Of a DNA stretch of 5,096 nt, positions 1 through 5,096 are shown piece after piece; within the stretch, counting starts at the first letter, position 1; every line of letters starts with the position of its first letter. The position numbers were made by a program, and so were the translations under genes. The notes below the pieces were generated by a model. The model was not told the DNA's origin, did no database searches, and saw nothing but the letters and a program-made list of their open reading frames with translations. Source of the DNA: JBLHLB01 sp047618505 (lineage in GTDB: Bacteria > Planctomycetota > UBA1135 > GCA-002686595); contig JBLHLB010000311.1 of the NCBI GenBank assembly GCA_047618505.1, forward strand, positions 1-5,096, read 5' to 3'.

Positions 1-1615
1 GGGCCATGGCCGGCAGCTGTACTTTGCGCTTGGCGCCGATGATATCCATGGCGACGGCCGCGACTCCGATGCCAAGGCCGATCAGGATCGGGCTCCAGGG
101 CAGGTTATTGTCGAGTAGCAAGCCTGTTATCAGCGTCGCAAACATCTTGCCCTGGGGTGCCGTCAGTTCGGGGCTGCCAAGCGTGAAGGCTGAGTGGGAA
201 ATACTCAGAACGATCGGTACAACGATACAGCCGGCGCACAGTCCGATGATCTGGGCGAAGAAGCCTTCCTGCACCCGCATGCCGCAGAGCTGCATGGTCT
301 TGTAGTCTTGGCTGGAATCGTTCGCCGTGCAAACGGCCACGCAGGCACCCACGAGAAGCGGCATCAGGAGTTGCACATCAGCGATGTCGTCGCGTCCGAC
401 GGCTAGGGCCACAAGGCACAGCACGAGGGTCGTAACGAAGATCGTGCCGGAAACCGGTGAGGCCGAGCTTCCGATTTGAAGCGAAAGGATCGCCCCCAGA
501 ACCACCATCAAGCTGCAACAGGCGAGGACTCCCGCGGTCATGGCGAATGTGAAGCCCGAGGGCCCATCTTTGGACAGCAACCAACCAAAGAGCAGCGCCA
601 CACCCGCGAAGATTGCGAACCACTGGTAGGAGCGAGCCTTTGGACTGACCTCGACCAGAGGATCGTCACCCTTTCCAGCGGCGCTCTTGAGTCCGATGAA
701 GCGCACCAGGGAATAGGCCACGGCAACGGTCATTGCACCGCCGCCAACCCAACGCATGGAATTGGCTGGATAGAAAAGAGCACTCGCGCTATCGGGGCCG
801 ATACCCGCCAACATGAAGTCGCCGACTAGCCGCAGCATGGCGCCACCGAAGACGAGCAGTGCCGTCGCCAAGGTCAAGAGGCCACCGATGCCCAGGTAGA
901 TTGGCGTCATGGGGAGCTCGAGCAGGAAGCTCCGCTCCCCCAGCTGCCGCTTCATTAGGACAACGTGCTCCTTGGCAAGTCCCATGGCCCCGATCAGTGG
1001 CGCGAGAAAACTAGCCGCAAGACCGAGGTACAAGGACGGCGCCAGGCGCGGACGGCGCTCGGGGTCGTCCACGGCCGTCTGGATCATGGTCTCGCAGGCG
1101 CGTGCCTCCGGGGCCGGCAAGGTCGGGTCCGTCAGGAACTTCTTTGTGCCAAGGCCCACAAAACCGAACCCGATCAGCGCACCCGCGAGGGACAGCAACA
1201 TGATCGTCGTCGTGTCCACCGGTGGAACCGCGAGGCCATTCGCCGCCAGGGTTTCCAAGAGGCTCCTGCCGATCAGCACCTTGCCTTCCGCGTCGTGTTC
1301 AAGGGACGATTCCAGTCCCCGCTCAATCATCGTCGCGATGCCGATGTCCGTGTGCAGGATCTGCAGCAGCGGTGCCGTGAAGATCACCCCGGAAGTCACC
1401 GCCATCCCCGCCGAACCGGCCACCTGGGCGATGTTCAGGAAGCGCGTGCCACCGCCCTTTGCGATGCGGCGCGTGAAGGCACCCCAGGCAAAGAGAATGA
1501 CCAGGGGCGAAACCCCAGGCGTAATGCCGGCCTTCAGACCGGCGATCACAAGGGTGCCGGAAAGAATCGACGTCAGAATGACGCCGAGGATCAGGGGGAG
1601 CGGATCGCGCTTCAT
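1..1615 (-). CDS. OPT-family oligopeptide/metal-chelate transporter, C-terminally cut by window edge
   Basis: This is a polytopic inner-membrane secondary transporter of the OPT superfamily, whose members import oligopeptides or metal-chelate complexes, usually by proton symport. The 538 visible residues carry the family's landmarks in order. They are an N-terminal helix with GLKAGITPGVS (26-36), NIAQVAGSAG...SGVIFTAP (61-82), a LPAPEARACE motif (166-175), MRWVGGGAM (287-295), IGSSASPVSG (381-390) and TANDSSQDYKT (430-440). The visible part ends in LPAMA, which in relatives leads into the last helices (LPxMAVGxYLP). About 14 hydrophobic segments are visible. Bacterial members run to roughly 600-650 residues, so about 60-100 are missing. 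The ATG at 1615 follows an AGGA with a short 4-nt spacer, and an in-frame GTG seven codons upstream is an alternative. The gene is divergent from the glycosyltransferase. The family call is firm, but the substrate cannot be told from sequence. Confidence 0.93.
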   Translation of the reverse strand, partial: MKRDPLPLILGVILTSILSGTLVIAGLKAGITPGVSPLVILFAWGAFTRRIAKGGGTRFLNIAQVAGSAGMAVTSGVIFTAPLLQILHTDIGIATMIERGLESSLEHDAEGKVLIGRSLLETLAANGLAVPPVDTTTIMLLSLAGALIGFGFVGLGTKKFLTDPTLPAPEARACETMIQTAVDDPERRPRLAPSLYLGLAASFLAPLIGAMGLAKEHVVLMKRQLGERSFLLELPMTPIYLGIGGLLTLATALLVFGGAMLRLVGDFMLAGIGPDSASALFYPANSMRWVGGGAMTVAVAYSLVRFIGLKSAAGKGDDPLVEVSPKARSYQWFAIFAGVALLFGWLLSKDGPSGFTFAMTAGVLACCSLMVVLGAILSLQIGSSASPVSGTIFVTTLVLCLVALAVGRDDIADVQLLMPLLVGACVAVCTANDSSQDYKTMQLCGMRVQEGFFAQIIGLCAGCIVVPIVLSISHSAFTLGSPELTAPQGKMFATLITGLLLDNNLPWSPILIGLGIGVAAVAMDIIGAKRKVQLPAMA

Positions 1616-1619
1616 AGTT

Positions 1620-1623
1620 TCCT
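1620..1623 (-). promoter_or_regulatory. Shine-Dalgarno-like AGGA of the OPT transporter gene
   Basis: On the minus strand an AGGA core lies 4 nt before the ATG at 1615. The spacing is at the short end, but it is the only purine-rich stretch next to that start and supports choosing this ATG over the in-frame GTG seven codons upstream. Confidence 0.5.
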
Positions 1624-1675
1624 GGGACGTAGACACCCGGCTCCGTGGGGGGCAGGGCAGGTCGGACCGGTCGTC

Positions 1676-1704
1676 TGGCCAGTGGATTGGCCAGTGGATT
1701 GGCC
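1676..1704. repeat. 12-bp tandem repeat, two full copies plus five bases
   Basis: The unit TGGCCAGTGGAT occurs at 1676-1687 and 1688-1699 without a mismatch and is followed by a partial third copy, TGGCC, at 1700-1704. Each junction creates a TTGGCCA, which overlaps the palindrome TGGCCA. The array lies about 60-90 nt upstream of the OPT start codon and about 190 nt upstream of the GT2 start. That would suit an operator, but replication slippage in neutral DNA explains it equally well. Confidence 0.85.
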
Positions 1705-1854
1705 TGGGCCGAGGAATGTCAGGGTAGGTGCTCGTGCGGGGGCCGTCCAGGGGCCGAAGAAAGGGGCAGCCAGCTCGGGAAGAGCCCAGGGATCCCCAAT
1801 CCGGTCTGGTCGGAGGGGAGTCCCCCGGTTTACCCTGGTTCACCCCTTGATCCA

Positions 1855-1868
1855 CGGCCGGTTGGCCG
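1855..1868. repeat. Short inverted repeat before the GT2 start
   Basis: CGGCC (1855-1859) and GGCCG (1864-1868) form a perfect 5-bp stem around a GGTT loop, ending 22 nt before the GT2 start codon. In such GC-rich DNA a stem this short may be chance. If transcribed it would sit in the leader of the GT2 mRNA. Confidence 0.35.
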
Positions 1869-1890
1869 GGCCCTCCTTGCACCTCTATCC

Positions 1891-2607
1891 ATGAAGCTCA
1901 GTGTCGTCATTCCGGTCTATAACGAAGAGAAGACCGTGGAGGAGCTCGTGCAGCGCGTGCAGGACACTCCCTTCGAGAAGGAGCTGATCATCATCGATGA
2001 CTGCTCCACTGACGGCACGCCGCAGCTCCTGAAGGCCATCGCTGAACGTTGGGATAACGTTCAGCTCCTGCGCCACGAATCGAACAAGGGCAAGGGCGCC
2101 GGCCTGCGCACGGGGATCGAAGCCGCCACGGGGGATGTGATTCTGATCCAGGATGCGGACCTGGAATACGACCCGAACGACTACGCGATCCTCTTGGCTC
2201 CCCTTGAGGAGGGCAATGCTGATGTGGTCTACGGCAGCCGTTTCCTGGGCGGGCAGTTCAGCCGCGCGCACCTTTTCCACCACTACGTCGCGAACAGAGC
2301 CTTGACGTTCTTGTCCAATCTCGTGACGAACGTGAACCTGACGGACATGGAGACTTGTTACAAAGTCTTCCGAGCGGATGTAGCCAAACGCTTAGACCTA
2401 AAATCGAACGGATTTGGTGTGGAGCCCGAGATCACCGCCAAGATCGCCCGCATGGGGGCACGCATCTATGAGGTGCCGATCTCTTACGCTGGCCGTGATT
2501 TCTCCGAGGGCAAGAAGATTCGCGCACGGGATGGCTTTATCGCTACCTGGGCCATCTTCCGCTGGGGGCTGTTCGGCCCGCGCTACGCGAACAAGTACAA
2601 CAAGTAG
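1891..2607 (+). CDS. Glycosyltransferase family 2, dolichol-phosphate mannose/glucose synthase-like
   Basis: This 238-residue soluble GT-A enzyme is predicted to transfer a sugar from a nucleotide sugar, typically to a polyprenyl phosphate, at the cytoplasmic face of the membrane. The GT2 order is complete: VVIPVYNEE (5-13), IIIDDCSTDGT (33-43) for nucleotide binding, NKGKGAGLR (65-73), the metal-binding DAD (88-90) in QDADLEYDP, GSRF (115-118), TDMETCYKVFR (151-161) and EPEITAKIARMG (178-189). The C-terminus has the usual IYEVPISYAGRDFSEGKKI stretch. There are no membrane helices, unlike the longer GtrB-type enzymes. The ATG at 1891 places the first beta strand at the usual position right after the start. 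The open frame extends 82 codons further upstream, but that part looks non-coding. No Shine-Dalgarno is visible, so initiation may be leaderless or weak. Donor sugar and acceptor are unknown. It converges on the membrane protein gene. Confidence 0.95.
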   Translation: MKLSVVIPVYNEEKTVEELVQRVQDTPFEKELIIIDDCSTDGTPQLLKAIAERWDNVQLLRHESNKGKGAGLRTGIEAATGDVILIQDADLEYDPNDYAILLAPLEEGNADVVYGSRFLGGQFSRAHLFHHYVANRALTFLSNLVTNVNLTDMETCYKVFRADVAKRLDLKSNGFGVEPEITAKIARMGARIYEVPISYAGRDFSEGKKIRARDGFIATWAIFRWGLFGPRYANKYNK

Positions 2608-2609
2608 TC

Positions 2610-2627
2610 GCCGGGCAGTGGCCCGGC
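2610..2627. terminator. GC hairpin between convergent genes, possible bidirectional terminator
   Basis: GCCGGGC (2610-2616) pairs perfectly with GCCCGGC (2621-2627) around the loop AGTG. It starts 2 nt after the GT2 stop codon and lies 9 nt beyond the stop of the facing membrane protein gene, filling the 29-bp convergent gap. A terminator role fits the position. Neither strand has a U-tract after the stem, so it is not a canonical intrinsic terminator. It could instead block 3' exonucleases or depend on another termination factor. Confidence 0.5.
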
Positions 2628-2636
2628 AAAGGACTG

Positions 2637-4325
2637 CTAGTTGAGGGTCCTGTCCAATCCGCGCGCCGCGTAGCTCAGGCCTGCGGCACCCATCAATAGG
2701 GACAGCACCCACCCAATCCATTGGGATCCTCCGAGGCGTTGCTGGAAGTCGACCCAAGCCAGGTGCTGGAATCCACGGAAGCGTTCCTCCGACGGTTCGA
2801 GAATCGCATCATCGTCGATCAGGAAGATCTCGCGTACGGGGTAGCTCTCATTTCCAATCGCGAAGCGATGGCGAAGGATACGCCAGTGTGCGTAGGGCGC
2901 AGCAAAGCGCCAGTCCTGGTGAATCTTGAGGAAGCGCGCTCCATCCCGTTGACTGTCGGATTCGCCCGGTAGTTCGGGCCACTCAATACGAGCCGCCCGA
3001 ATCGCCAGGTCGTGGTGCGCGGTGTAGTCAACGACAACACCTGGCAGGGCGGTAAAGAGTCCGACTCCACAAAGGAATGGGGCGGCCCAACGCAGGCGCG
3101 GGCGTAGGCCCCAGGGCTTGAGAGTTTGCGCCACGCCCACCATTAGGAAGGGCATGACAGGAAGCACGTAGCGCGGCCCGTAATTCCAGGCTCCATGCCA
3201 ACCCTCGGTGGCGACGATCGGTCCGAAGACGGCAACAATCATGGCCGAGACCAGCAGCGGGCCAAGGGGATCTGTGTGCTTCAGAACCCCTCCGAGCCAA
3301 GGCAGGGCAAGGATCGTGATCGGGGCTAGGAACAGCAGGCCCTTGCCAGGAGCTGCGAGCAACATGGCCAATCCCAGGAGCGGCGGGTAGGAAAAATAGC
3401 TCGACCCCACCGCGTCTCCATAGCCGGATTCAAGGACGCTCCCAAAGCGCAGGTGGTTAATCCAAAGCCAAAGCACAAGGCACAGGACCGCGGGCACGAG
3501 GGCAGTGAGCAAGTCCATCAGCGGGCGACCCTTATTCCCCAGGCGCTTGATCCCATAGCGCAGCACGACGACCAGGGCCACCAAGAGGACAGCGATGGCC
3601 GGTGCAGTCACTAGCCGGGTGAGAAACGCACCTCCCAGGGCCAGACCGAAGAGTGCAAGGTCCGTGCGGTGAACGAGGCGCCCCCGGGCGTAGCGTTCTC
3701 GAACCTTGACGAGTTGGTGGAAGGCCAAGAACAGCAGGAAAGTCGCCTGTACATCGGAAAGCGTCGCGCGGGCCTGGGGCCAGGCAAAGGTGCACGATCC
3801 ATAGGCCAAGGCGGCGACCCAGGCGGAGCGTCGGCCGGCCCCCAGCCGACGGGCTGTGATCACAATCAACCAGGCGGTCATGGCCGTCAGTAGCGGATTA
3901 CGCCAGCCGACGACCAGGTGTTCGAAGTACTCGCTGCGCTGTGAGCCGAAGTACGTGCCGCTGGAATTGCGCTCTTCGAACTGTGGAAACAAGCGGTGCA
4001 GCGCGCGACCGGCCAGGTAGAAGGGAACCGCGCCAAGAGCCTGGCCCACGCCGAACCAGGAGTAGTGCTTGTCCTCACGACCTGGGCCGCCCACATGCAG
4101 CGCATGGTTCGCACCGATAAGCGCCTGGGCCTCTGGGGTTCCACCCAGGGCCAAGCTGCCTGTGCGCACCAGGCTCGAAACGGTCTGGAACTCCGTCTCG
4201 GAATCGGGGTTCTCGGGGAGCCCGGTGAACGTCGCCGTGTAGATCGCCAGAAGCAACAGAAAGACCGAGCGCGCGAGCAATCGGTCTCCCTGGTGAATGG
4301 CGGCGGGGCGGCTGAAGGGGCTCAT
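2637..4325 (-). CDS. Polytopic membrane protein, GT-C (PMT/ArnT-like) glycosyltransferase-like
   Basis: This is a 562-residue inner-membrane protein with about 12 hydrophobic segments. The first is at residues 17-35, the central block spans roughly 143-432, and a last helix lies near 535-553. The first external loop carries an acidic DSETEF motif (41-46), where GT-C enzymes keep their catalytic acid, followed by HYSWFGVGQ (87-95). WHGAWNYGPRYVLPVMPF (376-393) resembles the WxGxxxGPRYLLPxLP motif common in GT39-like family proteins. A hydrophilic loop of about 100 residues (433-534) would be periplasmic. Such enzymes transfer sugar from a polyprenyl-phosphate donor to lipid, glycan or protein, but the target here is unknown. 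Start choice is uncertain. The ATG at 4325 has no Shine-Dalgarno, while an in-frame TTG at 4280 has AGGGAG 5 nt before it and would give 547 residues. The frame stays open upstream to 4538, but that part overlaps the nitroreductase gene and is low-complexity. It lies 37 nt downstream of the nitroreductase gene, probably in one transcript. Function is moderately sure. Confidence 0.85.
   Translation of the reverse strand: MSPFSRPAAIHQGDRLLARSVFLLLLAIYTATFTGLPENPDSETEFQTVSSLVRTGSLALGGTPEAQALIGANHALHVGGPGREDKHYSWFGVGQALGAVPFYLAGRALHRLFPQFEERNSSGTYFGSQRSEYFEHLVVGWRNPLLTAMTAWLIVITARRLGAGRRSAWVAALAYGSCTFAWPQARATLSDVQATFLLFLAFHQLVKVRERYARGRLVHRTDLALFGLALGGAFLTRLVTAPAIAVLLVALVVVLRYGIKRLGNKGRPLMDLLTALVPAVLCLVLWLWINHLRFGSVLESGYGDAVGSSYFSYPPLLGLAMLLAAPGKGLLFLAPITILALPWLGGVLKHTDPLGPLLVSAMIVAVFGPIVATEGWHGAWNYGPRYVLPVMPFLMVGVAQTLKPWGLRPRLRWAAPFLCGVGLFTALPGVVVDYTAHHDLAIRAARIEWPELPGESDSQRDGARFLKIHQDWRFAAPYAHWRILRHRFAIGNESYPVREIFLIDDDAILEPSEERFRGFQHLAWVDFQQRLGGSQWIGWVLSLLMGAAGLSYAARGLDRTLN
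4286..4291 (-). promoter_or_regulatory. Shine-Dalgarno AGGGAG favouring a TTG start at 4280
   Basis: On the minus strand AGGGAG lies 5 nt before an in-frame TTG (4280-4278) inside the annotated membrane protein gene. Starting there, the protein would begin directly at its first membrane helix (MLARSVFLLLL), a natural N-terminus for such a protein. The upstream ATG at 4325 has only a pyrimidine-rich CTCCTTCGA before it. This may be the true translation start. Confidence 0.5.
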
Positions 4326-4362
4326 TCGAAGGAGATGCGAGGATGGGCGGACTGCGGTGGCG

Positions 4363-5096
4363 CTACTGGAGGTCAGCGCCCTTCGAGATAAAGAAGTCCC
4401 GGAGGTGTTCGCGGTGGCGCTTGCCGAACTTGCGAGCGAGGCCCGCGCTCCAATCGTAACCTGGTTGACCCCGATCGATGTAGTAGGTTCGCATGGTGGC
4501 GTCGTAGGCCGCGATGGCCGCCCCCATTGCGTCATCATCCGGATAGCGTTCCTCAGCCAGGAGCCCCTCGAGGGGTAGGCGCGGTCGTGCCTGAGGAGCT
4601 TGCGCCTCGTCCCCGGTTCTGGGTACGCCTACGCAGAGTCCAAAGAGGGGAAAGACGTCCGTGGGCAACTCTAACAGACGATCCACATCGGCGAGCTGGT
4701 TGCGCAGGCCACCGATGAAGCAGATGCCGTAGCCGAGGGCCTCGAAGGCGACCACGAGGTTCTGTGCGAAGAGGCTCGCGTCGATGACGGCCACAAGGAA
4801 AGTCTCCAGGTTGGGCGCATAGTCGTGCCCTCGATCTTTGGCCACGAGACGGTGGCGGCGTTGGTCGGCTGACAGAAGGAAGAAGGCCCCGGATTCGGCG
4901 ACCTGGGCCTGACCCCCGCTCCACTGGGCCAACTGTTTGCGCGTATCGGGATCGCGTACTCGCAGGAGAGAGTAGGCCTGAACATTGCTAGAGGTGGAGG
5001 CCATTTGCGCCGCGCGCACGGCCCGTCGCACATCCTCTTCCGGGAGGGCGGTCGTTTCGAATTGACGCCGCGTGCTGTGGGCCGAGAGAAGTTTGA
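4363..5096 (-). CDS. NfsA/Frp-like FMN-dependent NAD(P)H nitroreductase, 5' end just outside window
   Basis: This cytoplasmic flavoprotein of the nitroreductase superfamily transfers two electrons at a time from NAD(P)H to nitro compounds, quinones or free flavin. The visible 243 residues begin KLLSAHSTRRQF, the family's N-terminal FMN-binding signature (His and Arg contact FMN in NfsA). The visible part continues with AAQMASTSSNVQAYS (28-42), then a GGQAQVAE segment, VVAFEALGYGICFIGGLRN, LPTDVFPLFGLCVGVP and RPRLPLEGLLAEERY. The C-terminus, YDATMRTYYIDRG...KRHREHLRDFF, is the usual end, so that end is complete. An in-frame GTG at 5031 would drop the signature, so the real start must lie beyond the right edge, probably by a few codons. 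In many relatives the segment is KPRLP, and here Lys is Arg, a conservative change at an FMN-phosphate contact. The membrane protein gene follows after 37 nt. Subgroup is confident; the physiological substrate is unknown. Confidence 0.93.
   Translation of the reverse strand, partial: KLLSAHSTRRQFETTALPEEDVRRAVRAAQMASTSSNVQAYSLLRVRDPDTRKQLAQWSGGQAQVAESGAFFLLSADQRRHRLVAKDRGHDYAPNLETFLVAVIDASLFAQNLVVAFEALGYGICFIGGLRNQLADVDRLLELPTDVFPLFGLCVGVPRTGDEAQAPQARPRLPLEGLLAEERYPDDDAMGAAIAAYDATMRTYYIDRGQPGYDWSAGLARKFGKRHREHLRDFFISKGADLQ

Larger units (their letters stand above)
1616..1890. other. Divergent intergenic region between OPT transporter and GT2 gene
   Basis: This 275-bp gap must hold the start signals for two genes read outward. 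It is very GC-rich with runs of G on the plus strand. I looked on both strands for sigma-70-like -35/-10 pairs. A TTGATC at 1847-1852 and a TTTACC at 1829-1834 have no recognisable -10 box at suitable spacing, so no promoter is called. The gap contains a 12-bp tandem repeat (1676-1704) and a small hairpin (1855-1868). Plus-strand reading frames continue through it into the glycosyltransferase, but the protein they would add is rich in Gly, Arg, Ser and Pro and resembles no family I recognise. Confidence 0.7.

Noticed and set aside
1829..1857. Possible sigma-70 promoter for the GT2 gene from TTTACC or TTGATC
   Set aside because: Neither hexamer has a TATAAT-like partner at 16-18 nt; the downstream sequence is GC-rich.
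1645..1890. 82-residue N-terminal extension of the GT2 enzyme
   Set aside because: The extension is Gly/Arg/Pro-rich, runs across the tandem repeat, and family members start right before the VVIPVYNEE strand, matching the ATG at 1891.
909..1894. Two long plus-strand open frames (272 and 309 codons) opposite the OPT transporter gene
   Set aside because: Both lie antisense to a well-supported transporter gene. Their translations are rich in Arg, Ser, Gly and Pro or Gln with no recognisable domain, as expected for shadow frames in GC-rich DNA.
4326..4538. 71-residue N-terminal extension of the membrane protein
   Set aside because: It mostly overlaps the nitroreductase coding sequence in another frame and is Ser/Thr/Ala-rich and low-complexity. 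The membrane protein homology-like part begins after the ATG at 4325.
3996..4578. Plus-strand frames of 131 and 93 codons opposite the membrane protein and nitroreductase genes
   Set aside because: They are antisense to supported genes, have no recognisable domain, and show no ribosome binding site worth noting.
4553..5033. Minus-strand frames of 120 and 123 codons inside the nitroreductase gene
   Set aside because: They are out of frame with clear nitroreductase motifs and have Arg/Pro/Ser-rich shadow composition.

Overview
The window is GC-rich, densely coding bacterial chromosome with short intergenic gaps and a mix of ATG and possibly TTG starts. No taxonomic marker gene is present. The GC content and the style of the genes would fit an environmental lineage such as Planctomycetota or a deltaproteobacterium-like group, but this is a weak inference.

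There are four protein-coding genes, two of them cut by the window edges. (1) Minus strand, 1-1615: the N-terminal 538 residues of an OPT-family (oligopeptide/metal-chelate) membrane transporter, whose C-terminus lies off the left edge. (2) A 275-bp divergent gap, 1616-1890, contains a 12-bp tandem repeat and a small hairpin but no convincing promoter. (3) Plus strand, 1891-2607: a compact, soluble family 2 glycosyltransferase of the dolichol-phosphate-mannose/glucose synthase-like type. (4) A 29-bp convergent gap holds a perfect GC-only hairpin, probably a shared transcript end. (5) Minus strand, 2637-4325: a polytopic membrane protein resembling GT-C (PMT/ArnT-like) lipid-linked-sugar glycosyltransferases. 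(6) Minus strand, 4363-5096: an NfsA/Frp-like FMN nitroreductase whose first few codons lie off the right edge. It is probably cotranscribed with gene 5.

The only functional link suggested by content is between the GT2 enzyme and the GT-C-like membrane protein. Enzymes of the first kind charge a polyprenyl phosphate with a sugar, and enzymes of the second kind use such donors outside the membrane. The two genes are convergent, so they are not one operon and the link is inference. The transporter and the nitroreductase look like ordinary housekeeping or accessory genes. I found no mobile element, CRISPR array, RNA gene, toxin-antitoxin or defence locus, and nothing that clearly amounts to a new system.
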